Assembly: GCF_016860525.1 (NCBI RefSeq)
Contig: NZ_BNEA01000007.1
Coordinates: 310,001 to 374,000, forward strand
Direction of reading: 5' to 3'
Source of the DNA: Streptomyces rubradiris
Lineage (GTDB): Bacteria > Actinomycetota > Actinomycetes > Streptomycetales > Streptomycetaceae
Length of the DNA: 64,000 bases
This document shows, in pieces, positions 7,908 to 16,163 of this stretch (its first letter is position 1; every line of letters begins with the position of its first letter). The notes under the pieces were generated by a model. The model saw only the letters and a list, made by a program, of their open reading frames with translations, made no database searches and was not told where the DNA came from. The position numbers and the translations under genes are program-made.

Positions 7908-9494
7908 TCAGCCCCAGGGCGAGGTCACGACCCAACTCGTGTCGTCGGCCCAGGCGATGGCGCTGTCCCAGGCGTGGGAGCCGCCGTGGCTCGCGACATA
8001 GGCGCCGTACTCGTAGTGGCGCACGAAGTCGCCGGGGTAGTTGGCGGACCGCAGGGACACGCCCTGGCCGTTGTGGCTCGGCTGCGGGCAGAACGTGGCG
8101 TCCAGCCTGGCCAACGCGCCGCTGTCGATGGTGTCGACGCGCAGCCGGAAGTCGTAGTGGCGCAGGTACTGCCCCGGCTTGTCGGCGGACTCGAAGGAGA
8201 CGCACGAGGCGTCGCCCAGGCCGGCGCGCACGATCCAGGTGGCGGCGGCCTTGTCGGCGGCCGGACTGGACGAGGAGACCGCGCCGATGGCGGCGTTGTT
8301 GTCGGCCGTGTTGTGCCGGAGGTAGTCGGTCGTGCAGCAGGAGGTGGTGGCCCGCAGCGAGACCCTGGCACCCACGGCGGGCGCGCCCGCCGTAGGGGAG
8401 GCGGCGTATCCGGCCGCGTTGATGTTGGCCTGTACCGCGTTCTCGGTGGCGTCCGACGGGTAGCCGGACGTCATCACGCCCTCGTAGAAGGTGCCGGCGG
8501 AACTGTTGCTGTTGTCACCGCCGATGCCGAGGATGATGGCCCCTTCCTTCTTCATCGGGTTGTAGCCCGAGGCGTTGGGGCGCGGTCCGTCGTAGTAGGT
8601 GGACAGGCCGCCCGACTGGGCGTTGCCGGCCCGGATCGCCCAGCGGTTGGGGCCGCCCTTGACCACGGCGGTGAGGAACCGGTGGCCGACGCTGGGGTCG
8701 TTGGCGTTGTAGCCGCGGTTGACCCCGGAGAACAGGCCGTTCTCCAGGTCGGCCATGACCCAGGGGCCGTTGCCGGTGCCGTAGCCCCAGGCCTTGCTGT
8801 TGCCGAAGTAGACGGTCTCCATCGCGCCGTTGCCGTTGTTCCGGCTGTTGGTCTCGGCGTTGCCGTAGTCGAAGCAGCAACCGCTGTTGTAGTGGCTGCC
8901 GTCGAGGAGCGCGTACATGCCTTCCGGCTGGTCGCCGGTCGCGATGCCGTTGGTGTTGTTGTTCCGGTAGCCGGTGCCGGGGGCGATGAAGACGCCGTAC
9001 GCCTTGTGGCCGCCCACGGTGACCGGTGCGGCGGACGCCTCGGCGAGGTTGTCGTGACCGCCGGCGGCGGGGCCCTGGAAGTCACCGGGCGGGGCCTGGG
9101 TGAGGTGGTTGCCGCGGCCGGACTGGTCGTAGATGACGGTGATCAGGCAGCTCGTGCCCGCGCAGAAGGAGTCCTGCGCGGCGGCGTCTGCGTAGCCGCC
9201 CGCGCCGAGCGCGCCGATGTCCCGCGTGGCGCCGTCGGAAGCGCGCTTCACCTGGTAGAGGCGGCTGGTGTACGCGGAGTACAGGGCGCGCGTGGTGCTG
9301 TGCGCGGCCACGCAGGGGGTGCCGCCGGCCGCGTACAGGTCACAGGGCAGCGAGCCGGCGGTCACGGCGTCGCCCTCGGCGGAGGCCCGGCCGCCGAGCA
9401 GGGCCGTCGTGCTGGCCATGGCCATGGCCAGCACGACGGCCAGCAGGACGAGCGGCCTGGCGGCCCGCCGGGGGCGGGCCGATGTCACAGACAT
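7908..9494 (-). CDS. abfB: Secreted alpha-L-arabinofuranosidase, GH54 with CBM42
   Basis: 528 residues. A signal peptide (LVLLAVVLAMAMAS, cleavage near residue 40) is followed by the GH54 catalytic domain and a C-terminal AbfB/CBM42 arabinose-binding domain from about residue 380. GH54 markers include PCDLYAAGGTPCVAAHSTTR and the vicinal disulfide pair SGCCFDYG. The nucleophile Glu is in ADLENGLFSG (about 251) and the acid Asp in GIGGDNSN (about 327). Their 76-residue spacing equals that of Glu221 and Asp297 in the characterised Aspergillus enzyme. The CBM shows repeated LRH-Y motifs. It removes arabinose side chains from arabinoxylan or arabinan. It has its own strong promoter and operator. 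Confidence 0.92.
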   Translation of the reverse strand: MSVTSARPRRAARPLVLLAVVLAMAMASTTALLGGRASAEGDAVTAGSLPCDLYAAGGTPCVAAHSTTRALYSAYTSRLYQVKRASDGATRDIGALGAGGYADAAAQDSFCAGTSCLITVIYDQSGRGNHLTQAPPGDFQGPAAGGHDNLAEASAAPVTVGGHKAYGVFIAPGTGYRNNNTNGIATGDQPEGMYALLDGSHYNSGCCFDYGNAETNSRNNGNGAMETVYFGNSKAWGYGTGNGPWVMADLENGLFSGVNRGYNANDPSVGHRFLTAVVKGGPNRWAIRAGNAQSGGLSTYYDGPRPNASGYNPMKKEGAIILGIGGDNSNSSAGTFYEGVMTSGYPSDATENAVQANINAAGYAASPTAGAPAVGARVSLRATTSCCTTDYLRHNTADNNAAIGAVSSSSPAADKAAATWIVRAGLGDASCVSFESADKPGQYLRHYDFRLRVDTIDSGALARLDATFCPQPSHNGQGVSLRSANYPGDFVRHYEYGAYVASHGGSHAWDSAIAWADDTSWVVTSPWG

Positions 9495-9574
9495 GAGCGG
9501 TCTCCTGGGGGAGTCGGGGGCCGGTGGCGTCCCGCCACCGGCACATGGACCATAAAGTCATGCACATGACAACA

Positions 9575-9603
9575 TGCGTTCGATATTTCGGATATTGAAC
9601 GCA
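9575..9603. promoter_or_regulatory. 29-base imperfect palindrome, probable operator of abfB
   Basis: Inverted repeat with perfect outer arms TGCGTTC (9575-9581) and GAACGCA (9597-9603) and inner ATAT/ATAT matches. It lies about 80 bases upstream of the abfB start and just downstream of the promoter. It is unlike the CebR box and the CGAAAGTTTCG palindrome, so a separate, perhaps arabinose-responsive, repressor is inferred. Confidence 0.6.
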
Positions 9604-9620
9604 TTGGCGGACAAGGCTTG

Positions 9621-9648
9621 ATGATAGGAAGCGCCCGAGGGGTGTCAA
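9621..9648 (-). promoter_or_regulatory. Promoter of abfB
   Basis: Minus-strand -35 TTGACA (9648-9643), 16-base spacer, -10 TATCAT (9626-9621). It is close to the housekeeping sigma consensus and sits directly upstream of the 29-base palindrome. Confidence 0.65.
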
Positions 9649-9690
9649 CAGATCGCGCACGTCCGGTACTCCGGCCGGCGGAACCTGAGG

Positions 9691-10287
9691 TCAGCGGCGA
9701 CCGCGAGCGTCCGGGACGTCCGGGCCGGGGGCACACAGTTCGGCGACCAGGTCGCGCGCGTACCGCTCGTCCGTCCCCGGGACCGAGAACACGACACGGA
9801 AATACAGAGGGGCGACCACCCGGTCGAGTACGCGCTCCAGCGGGGGCGCCGCCTCACCGCGCCCGGCGGCGGCGTCCAGCGGGACACGGAAGCGAGCGCT
9901 GACCCGCTCCAGGCAGGCGCGCAGGCCGGCCCGGCGTTCGTCCACGTCCGGCGCCACCTCCGCGCGGAAGAACGCCACGCCGCCCGGCCGGGACAGGTCC
10001 GCGAGCGTCCAGACCGCCACCCGCTCCAGGTCCTCACGGAGATCACCGGACGGCTCGGGCGCCCCCTCGTCCTGACGCCGGTCGGCCACGTCCGCGAGGA
10101 GGGCCGAGACCGTACCCCAACGGCGGTACACAGAGCTGGGGTTGACGCCGGCGCGGCGCGCCACCGCGGGGATGGTCACCCTGTCGGCGCCGACTTCGTG
10201 GACGAGTTCCACCACCGCGCGATGGACGGCGGCACGCACCCGGGCACTTCTGCCCCCGGGACGACTGTCTTTGCTTTTGACGGACAC
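9691..10287 (-). CDS. TetR-family transcriptional regulator
   Basis: 198 residues. The N-terminal helix-turn-helix reads VTIPAVARRAGVNPSSVYRRWG (about 38-59), followed by a TetR C-terminal domain of the type that responds to small hydrophobic ligands. The GTG start at 10287 is abutted by GGGGGA; no better start was found in this frame. It is divergent from the SnoaL-like gene at 10387 and the 100-base gap carries TAAAGC/GCTTTA inverted repeats. It probably represses itself and that neighbour. Confidence 0.82.
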   Translation of the reverse strand: MSVKSKDSRPGGRSARVRAAVHRAVVELVHEVGADRVTIPAVARRAGVNPSSVYRRWGTVSALLADVADRRQDEGAPEPSGDLREDLERVAVWTLADLSRPGGVAFFRAEVAPDVDERRAGLRACLERVSARFRVPLDAAAGRGEAAPPLERVLDRVVAPLYFRVVFSVPGTDERYARDLVAELCAPGPDVPDARGRR

Positions 10288-10297
10288 TCCCCCATCT

Positions 10298-10319
10298 TAA
10301 AGCAAAGAGTTGCGCTTTA
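10298..10319. promoter_or_regulatory. Probable TetR operator (TAAAGC inverted repeat)
   Basis: Arms TAAAGC (10298-10303) and GCTTTA (10314-10319) with a 10-base spacer, in the divergent region between the TetR gene and the SnoaL-like gene. A further GCTTTA-type half-site (CTGCTTTAG) occurs near 10358-10366. Confidence 0.5.
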
Positions 10320-10386
10320 GCGAGCAGGCCGCCTAGGCTGACTAACGCAACGATCACTGCTTTAGTCGCTCTTCCGTGGAGGAACC

Positions 10387-10785
10387 ATGCCCTCGCACGA
10401 GGACCCCTACAAGGCCGCACACCAGCTCGGCACGCGGTTCCACGCCTTCCTCACAGCCGGCGACTGGGACGGCATCCGGTCCCTGCTCACCGACGACGCC
10501 ACGTGGACGCTGCCCGGCGACAACGCCGTCTCCGGTACGGCCGTGGGCGCCGACGCGGTCGTGGAACGCGCCCGGAAGATCGCTTCCTACGGTCTCGACT
10601 TCCGGCTGCTGCACATCCTGGTCAGCCGGGAGAACATGGCGCTTTCCCTGCACAACACCGCCCGGCGGGGCGATGTCCGGCTGGACGAACACCTGTCCAC
10701 CGTCTGCCGTCTGCGCGACGGCCGGATCGCGAGCATCGAGACCTATCTCTCGGATGTTCCCGGCATGAACGCCTTCTTCGTCTGA
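10387..10785 (+). CDS. SnoaL/NTF2-like protein
   Basis: 132 residues with the NTF2-like cone pattern: an N-terminal helix ending in FLTAGDWDGIRSLLTDDATW, a GTAVGADAV segment, and the closing strand GRIASIETYLSDV. Such proteins are isomerases, hydrolases or ligand-binding proteins, and the sequence does not decide which. It is divergent from and probably controlled by the TetR gene at 9691-10287. The ATG at 10387 follows GTGGAGGAACC. Confidence 0.75.
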   Translation: MPSHEDPYKAAHQLGTRFHAFLTAGDWDGIRSLLTDDATWTLPGDNAVSGTAVGADAVVERARKIASYGLDFRLLHILVSRENMALSLHNTARRGDVRLDEHLSTVCRLRDGRIASIETYLSDVPGMNAFFV

Positions 10786-10792
10786 GAACGGC

Positions 10793-11632
10793 TCAGCCGA
10801 GGAAGAACCGGGCCAGGGCGCGGGCCACGGCGGGGGCGTCGTTCTCCATCGGGATGTGGCCCGCGCCGGGGATCCGGACCAGGGTGCTGTGCGGGACCTC
10901 CTTGACGAACCGCTCGGCGTAGGCGATCGGCTGGAAACGGTCCTCCTCGCCCCACACCAGCAGCTTCGGCGCGGTCGACGCGGTGAGAGCCGGGAGCGCG
11001 GCCAGGGTGTGACGGTTGTCCGCGGCGGCGGCCAGGCACAGCCACGAGCGGACGGTGCGGGGGTCGGTCCACGGCTGAAGGTACTCGGTGATCTCGGCCT
11101 CCCCGGCCGGGCGGCCCAGCGCGGCCGTGAGGGCGGTCCGGCGCGCGTCCAGCAGCTCCTGGGGGGTGACGGCCGCCCGTACGGCCGGATCGCGGAACCG
11201 GGCCACGGCCGGGACCGGCCAGGAGTCGTAGCTCACCGAGTTCACCAGTGCCATCCGCTCGACCTCCGCGTCCTCGCCCGCGAGCAGGTGCTGGGCGATG
11301 GCGCCGCCGATGTCGTGGCCCGCCACCCGCAGCGGCCCGGGCAGCGCGAGGGCGGCGGCGAACCGCGCGACCCAGGAGGCCAGGGCCGGGACGGCGGCGG
11401 TCCGCACCGTCAGCTCGCCGGCCGAGCGCCCCAGCCCGGGCAGGTCGACGGCGACCGGCCGCAGGCCGGCGGCGGCCAGGTCCCCGAGCACCGGCAGCCA
11501 GACACGGCTCCAGTAGGTGCCGTGCAGGAGCAGGACGGCCGGGGCGCCTTCGCCGCCGGCGGTCAGGTAGGAGGCGGGCAGGCCGTCGACCTCGACGGCG
11601 GCGCGGCGGACAGCGGCAGGCGCGGTGTCCAT
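10793..11632 (-). CDS. Alpha/beta hydrolase with Asp nucleophile
   Basis: 279 residues of the epoxide hydrolase/haloalkane dehalogenase type. The oxyanion motif is HGTYWSRVW, the nucleophile elbow GHDIGG carries Asp in place of Ser, and the catalytic His is in GAGHIPME near the C-terminus. The ATG at 11632 was chosen; the open frame continues upstream only through the divergent LysR gene. It is transcribed away from that LysR gene (11790), and a perfect 11-base inverted repeat lies between them, so LysR control is likely. The substrate is unknown. Confidence 0.78.
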   Translation of the reverse strand: MDTAPAAVRRAAVEVDGLPASYLTAGGEGAPAVLLLHGTYWSRVWLPVLGDLAAAGLRPVAVDLPGLGRSAGELTVRTAAVPALASWVARFAAALALPGPLRVAGHDIGGAIAQHLLAGEDAEVERMALVNSVSYDSWPVPAVARFRDPAVRAAVTPQELLDARRTALTAALGRPAGEAEITEYLQPWTDPRTVRSWLCLAAAADNRHTLAALPALTASTAPKLLVWGEEDRFQPIAYAERFVKEVPHSTLVRIPGAGHIPMENDAPAVARALARFFLG

Positions 11633-11729
11633 GGCGGGACTCCTCACGACGATCGGTCGGGGTGTCGGATCTCGGATGTCGACAGCCTTCTGCCATGGCG
11701 TACCGGCGGGCAAATAATGGTGGCGGTAT

Positions 11730-11757
11730 GCGATCATGCCCGGCCCGGCATGATCGC
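11730..11757. promoter_or_regulatory. Perfect inverted repeat, probable LysR site
   Basis: Arms GCGATCATGCC (11730-11740) and GGCATGATCGC (11747-11757) with a 6-base spacer, in the divergent gap between the alpha/beta hydrolase and LysR genes. Position and size suit a LysR recognition site, although the T-N11-A core is not exact. Confidence 0.6.
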
Positions 11758-11789
11758 TGGTGACGGGCCGACATCTCTGGGGGAGTGTG

Positions 11790-12701
11790 ATGCGTCTCTC
11801 ACAGCTGCGCGTCCTGCTGGCCGTGGCGGAGCACGGCGGCTTCACCGCGGCGGCGGAGCGGATGGGGATCTCCCAGCCCGCGGTCAGCCGTGCGGTCGCC
11901 TCCCTGGAGAGTGAACTCGGGGCCCGGCTGGTCGTCCGGGGCCGTGACGGCGTCCGGCTCACCGAACCCGGTCGGCGCGCGGTCACGCACGCGCGCGAGG
12001 CGGTGCGCCACTTCGACCTGGTGCGCACCGAAGTGACGGCGGCCACCGGCGCGGTGACGGGCGAGCTGCGGCCGGCCTCGCTGCCTACCGCCACCGGCGC
12101 CCTGCTGACGCCCCGGATCGCGGAGTTCACCGACCGCCACCCTAGGGTGCGGGTCCGGCTGCTGGAGGGTTTCGACCGGGACGTACGGGCCTGGCTGGAG
12201 CGGGGGGCCGTCGAGGCCGGGGTGGTGACACTGCCGGCCCCGGGGCTGGACGTGGTGGAACTGGGCTCGGACGAGATGGTGGCGCTGCTCCCGGCGGGCC
12301 ATCCCCTGGCGGACACTCCGGCCGTACCGGTGCCGGCCCTGGCGAAGGAGCCGTTCATCCTCTCCACCGGCGGCTGCCGGCCCCTGATCCGGCACGCGGC
12401 CCGGCAGGCGGGGATCGAACTCGACGTCGCGTTCGAGGCGGCCGAACTGTCGGCGATCGCCACGATGGTGGGCAGCGGACTCGGCGTCAGCATCGCGCCG
12501 GCGCTCGGCAGGGGGGCGTGGCAGAACACCAAGGGCGCCGTCGTGGCCCGGCCGCTGCACCCTCCTCTGCGCCGGACGCTGGCGCTGGCCTTCTCCCCCG
12601 CCGGCGCGGAGGTCGGGGACCTCTCCCCGGCGGCGCGGGCGTTCCGGCGCCTGGTACGGGACCACGCGGAACCGGGACCGGCCAGGCCGGCCCCGGTGTA
12701 A
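11790..12701 (+). CDS. LysR-family transcriptional regulator
   Basis: 303 residues. The winged HTH is at the N-terminus (GGFTAAAERMGISQPAVSRA, about 17-36), followed by a periplasmic-binding-like effector domain ending in a region with SIAPALGRGAW. The ATG at 11790 is preceded by GGGGGAG. It is divergent from the alpha/beta hydrolase gene, its probable target. The effector is unknown. Confidence 0.85.
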   Translation: MRLSQLRVLLAVAEHGGFTAAAERMGISQPAVSRAVASLESELGARLVVRGRDGVRLTEPGRRAVTHAREAVRHFDLVRTEVTAATGAVTGELRPASLPTATGALLTPRIAEFTDRHPRVRVRLLEGFDRDVRAWLERGAVEAGVVTLPAPGLDVVELGSDEMVALLPAGHPLADTPAVPVPALAKEPFILSTGGCRPLIRHAARQAGIELDVAFEAAELSAIATMVGSGLGVSIAPALGRGAWQNTKGAVVARPLHPPLRRTLALAFSPAGAEVGDLSPAARAFRRLVRDHAEPGPARPAPV

Positions 12702-12806
12702 AGCCCGGCGTAAAGAAGACCACCCGGCGGCCCCGGACGAAGCGCCTACAGTGGAACGTGGCCCTCCCCCGCCTACGGCCCCTCCCCTACTGTTCGGCAG
12801 ACGCGC

Positions 12807-14018
12807 ATGACGTACCCCTCCGCAGACCCCGGCGACGACGGCCCCGACGCCTTGTTCGGCCTCGACGCGCTGGACGCCGCCACGCGCACACCCGGGCGCG
12901 GCGGCACGGGCCCCGGGCGCGGCCCGGACGACCGGCCGCCGTTCCGCGAGTCCGCCGCGGCCCGTCGTCTGCTGCCCGTCCGGACGGTCTACGCGGAACC
13001 GGCCGCCGCGTCCTCCGCGCGCGGCCGCCAGATCCTCGCCCGCTTCCCGGACGCGAAGCTGATCGAGGTGGACTCCCACTGGCGCATCCCGGGGCTGCAC
13101 GGCAACGAGGGCAATGTCGAGCGCTGGGTGCGGGTGAAGGGGGAGACACTGGTCCTGGGCGAGCGGAAGACGCTGGTCACCCGGCCCAACGGACGGTCCG
13201 CCGACTGGATCGCCCCCGGCCTCTCCAACGGGTGCGCGATGGCCTGCGCCTACTGCTACGTCCCGCGCCGCAAGGGGTACGCCAACCCCGTCACCGTCTT
13301 CACCAACATCGACGCCGTCATCGCCCACCTGGCCCGGCACATCGCCCGTCAGGGACGCAAGCCGGAGCCCAACCAGTGCGACGAGTCGGCCTGGGTCTAC
13401 GACATCGGGGAGAACGGCGACTGCTCGGTGGACGCGCTGATCAGCGACAACACCGCGGACCTGGTGCGCGCCTTCCGCGGCTGGCCCACCGCGAAGGCGT
13501 CCTTCGCCACCAAGTTCGTCAACCCGGACCTGCTGGCGCTCGACCCCCGGGGCCGCACCCGGATCCGCTTCTCCGTGATGCCCGCGGCGGACTCGCGGCT
13601 GCTGGACCTACGGACATCGCCGGTCGGCGACCGGATCGCCGCCGCTGCGGATTTCCTGGACGCCGGATACGAGGTCCACTTCAACCTCTCCCCCGTGGTG
13701 CTGCGCCCCGGCTGGGAAGAAGCCTGGAGCGAGGTGCTCCGGCAGCTGGACGACGTCCTGCCCGGCCGGGTCAAACGGCAGGCCGCCGCCGAGGTGATCC
13801 TGCTCACCCACAACCGGGACCTGCACCAGGTCAACCTGGGCTGGCACCCCCGGGCCGAGGACCTGCTCTGGCGCCCGGAGCTGCAACAGGACAAGCGCTC
13901 GCAGAACGGCGCGCTGAACGTCCGCTACAACGACCAGGTCAAGGCACGGGCCGTACGCACCCTGCGCGGCCTGGTCGCGGCCCACGCGCCCTGGCTGCGC
14001 ATCCGGTACGCCTTCTGA
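12807..14018 (+). CDS. Spore photoproduct lyase-family radical SAM protein
   Basis: 403 residues. The radical SAM cluster motif CAMACAYC gives CxxxCxxC at about Cys143, Cys147 and Cys150, within SNGCAMACAYCYVPRRKGY. The following region (NPVTVFTNID, DIGENGDCSVDA, ATKFVN) matches SPL-family proteins. True spore photoproduct lyase repairs the thymine dimer of endospores. Actinomycetes do not make endospores, so this homologue may repair another UV lesion or do different radical chemistry. The first 45 residues are Gly/Pro/Asp-rich and likely disordered. The ATG at 12807 was taken; no strong ribosome binding site is visible. Confidence 0.8.
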   Translation: MTYPSADPGDDGPDALFGLDALDAATRTPGRGGTGPGRGPDDRPPFRESAAARRLLPVRTVYAEPAAASSARGRQILARFPDAKLIEVDSHWRIPGLHGNEGNVERWVRVKGETLVLGERKTLVTRPNGRSADWIAPGLSNGCAMACAYCYVPRRKGYANPVTVFTNIDAVIAHLARHIARQGRKPEPNQCDESAWVYDIGENGDCSVDALISDNTADLVRAFRGWPTAKASFATKFVNPDLLALDPRGRTRIRFSVMPAADSRLLDLRTSPVGDRIAAAADFLDAGYEVHFNLSPVVLRPGWEEAWSEVLRQLDDVLPGRVKRQAAAEVILLTHNRDLHQVNLGWHPRAEDLLWRPELQQDKRSQNGALNVRYNDQVKARAVRTLRGLVAAHAPWLRIRYAF

Positions 14019-14059
14019 CCCGCGGGGCGGCCCCGCCACGCGGCAGCCGGCTCACGGCT

Positions 14060-15667
14060 TCAGCCCCCTTCCGTGGCACGCCGGGAGACTGCGCCCCTGT
14101 CCCCGGGCGCCGTCGCGGCGCCGGGCGCGCCGGGCGCGCGTCCGCCGGGTGGCGGTGCCGCGCGTTCTGCGGTGCGGACGATGTTGCGGGCCATGCCGCC
14201 GAAGACGACCGCGTGCCAGGGCGAGACGCCCCACCAGTACAGGTGGCCGAGGAGGCCGTGGGGGTGGAACAGCGCCCGCTGCCGGTAGCGGACCGGTCCG
14301 CCGTCGTCGCCGTCCACGCTCATCTCCAGCCAGGCCAGGCCGGGCAGCCGCATCTCGGCGCGCAGCCGCAGCAGCCGGCCGTGCGCGATCTCCTCGACCC
14401 GCCAGAAATCCAGGGAGTCCCCGGTCCTGAGGTGCCGGGCGTCACGGCGGCCCCGGCGCAGGCCGACGCCGCCCACCAGCCGGTCGAGCCAGCCGCGCAC
14501 CGCCCACGCCAGGGGGAAGGAGTACCAGCCGTGCTCTCCGCCGATGCCCTCGACGACCTGCCACAACGCCTCCCGCGAGACGTCCGCCTCGCGTTCGCGT
14601 ACATCGGTGTAGAGGCTGCCGCCCGCCCAGTCGGGGTCGGTGGGCAGCGGGTCGCTGGGCGCGCCGGGCACGGAGGCCGACGACCACCGGGTGGTGACCT
14701 GGGCGTCGCGAACGCGCTGGAGGGCCAGCCGGACGGCGCGGTCGAAGCCGATCGGGTGTCCCGGCGGGCTGGGCACGTACTGTTCGATGTCTCTCTCGCG
14801 GCACACCACCTCGTGGCGCAGGGACTCGGTCAGGGGGCGGGCGATCGAGGCCGGGACCGGCGTCACCAGGCCCACCCAGTAGCTGGACAGCCGGGGGGTG
14901 AGGACGGGGACGGGCAGGATGAGCCGTCGGGGCAGATCCGCCGCCGAGGCGTAGCGGCGCATCATGTCGAGGTACGTCAGCACCTCCGGACCGCCGATGT
15001 CGAAGGTACGGTTCACCTCCCTCGGCAGGCGGGCGCAGCCGGTGAGCAGGCGGAGGACGTCCCGTACGGCGATGGGCTGGATCCGGGTGTGCACCCAGCG
15101 CGGAGTGACCATCACCGGCAGCCGCTCGGTGAGGTAGCGCAGCATCTCGAAGCTGGCGGAGCCCGAGCCGATGATCACGGCGGCGCGGAGCACGGCCGTG
15201 GGGACTCCCGAGGCGAGCAGGACCCGGCCGACCTCGGCGCGGGAGCGCAGGTGCGGCGACAGCTCGTGTCCGGGCACGCAGCCGGGGGTGAGGCCACCCA
15301 GGTAGACGAGCCGGCCGACACCGGCCCGGCGGGCCTGGCCGGCGAAGATCCGGGCCGCGGCACGGTCGGTCTCCTCGAACCCGCGGCCGGTGCCGAGAGC
15401 GTGCACGAGGTAGTAGGCCACGTCCACGCCGTCCATCGCCCGGGCCACCGACTCGGCGTCGGTCACATCACCCCGGAGGATCTCCACCCGGCCGGCCCAT
15501 GGGTGGTCGCGCAGCTTCTCCGGGGTGCGGACCAGGCAGCGCACCCGGTGTCCGGCGTCGAGCAGCTCCGGTACCAGCCGGCCGCCGATGTAGCCCGTGG
15601 CCCCGGTCACCAGGCAGGTCAGGCCGTCACCCGCCTTCGGTCCGGCCGGTGTGGTGCCGTCACTCAT
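14060..15667 (-). CDS. NAD(P)-binding SDR protein with C-terminal DUF2867
   Basis: 535 residues. The N-terminal atypical SDR Rossmann domain has CLVTGATGYIGGRLVPELL at about 18-36 and the YYLVHALGTG and YLGGLTP segments of NmrA/complex I NDUFA9-like proteins. The C-terminal half is DUF2867 (SLYTDVRER, DSLDFWRVEEI, GHLYWWGVSPWH). In other actinomycetes these proteins are described as SDR oxidoreductases of unknown role, perhaps membrane associated. The start ATG at 15667 has GGGAGCGACC upstream. It is convergent with the SPL-like gene, 41 bases apart. Confidence 0.75.
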   Translation of the reverse strand: MSDGTTPAGPKAGDGLTCLVTGATGYIGGRLVPELLDAGHRVRCLVRTPEKLRDHPWAGRVEILRGDVTDAESVARAMDGVDVAYYLVHALGTGRGFEETDRAAARIFAGQARRAGVGRLVYLGGLTPGCVPGHELSPHLRSRAEVGRVLLASGVPTAVLRAAVIIGSGSASFEMLRYLTERLPVMVTPRWVHTRIQPIAVRDVLRLLTGCARLPREVNRTFDIGGPEVLTYLDMMRRYASAADLPRRLILPVPVLTPRLSSYWVGLVTPVPASIARPLTESLRHEVVCRERDIEQYVPSPPGHPIGFDRAVRLALQRVRDAQVTTRWSSASVPGAPSDPLPTDPDWAGGSLYTDVREREADVSREALWQVVEGIGGEHGWYSFPLAWAVRGWLDRLVGGVGLRRGRRDARHLRTGDSLDFWRVEEIAHGRLLRLRAEMRLPGLAWLEMSVDGDDGGPVRYRQRALFHPHGLLGHLYWWGVSPWHAVVFGGMARNIVRTAERAAPPPGGRAPGAPGAATAPGDRGAVSRRATEGG

Positions 15668-16163
15668 GGTCGCTCCCGCAGTCTGTGCCCGCGGGCAGCC
15701 GCCGTCGCGGCACCCGCCGTCCCCTCTCCACCGTGCGCCCGTTCGGCCGGACGCGCCCCCGCTCCCGCGGCGCGCGTCGGCGCGACCTTCTTTCCGCTGC
15801 CGTCCGGGCCGTTTGACCGGACATCCTTTCCTGGGATTCCGGCACGGCCTTCGGAAGAGAGCGCTCAAATTCTCCACGTTAAGGGCGGCGCGACGGAAAC
15901 CTGTCGCGGCGCTCCGCGCGGCCGCGGCACAGTCGGGGCTTCGGCGCAGGTACCGGGGAAGCACCTGGCAGGGGACGCGGAGGCACCCACGAACACATGT
16001 ACGGCAAGGCGGACGCGAATAAGGTCTTCCGGTATCACTTGCATATCTCTACGGCCGCTGAACGCCTCATGAAAAAGCGGAATAAGAATTTACCTTCTCC
16101 CGGCGGCAGGAACCGGCCACAGGGGCTTGACTGAGTATTGCCCTCCGTGGACCCTCATGGTCC
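15668..16163. promoter_or_regulatory. Divergent intergenic region, AT-rich near the XRE gene
   Basis: 496 bases without a convincing gene. The part from about 16010 to 16110 is much less GC-rich than its surroundings. A 15-base palindrome GGACC-CTCAT-GGTCC (16149-16163) ends exactly at the base before the XRE gene start. A TTGACT hexamer lies at 16127-16132 with no clear -10 partner. The + strand frames here are shadows. Confidence 0.45.
16149..16163. promoter_or_regulatory. Palindrome abutting the XRE start codon
   Basis: GGACCCTCATGGTCC, 5-base arms with a 5-base centre, immediately upstream of the ATG at 16164. No ribosome binding site is visible there, so the transcript may be leaderless, with the palindrome acting as an autoregulatory operator. 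Confidence 0.4.

Noticed and set aside
12518..16072. Very long plus-strand open frame of 1184 codons
   Set aside because: It is a GC-driven shadow running across the radical SAM gene and antisense to the SDR-DUF2867 gene. Its composition is Arg/Pro/Gly/Ala-rich with no family pattern.
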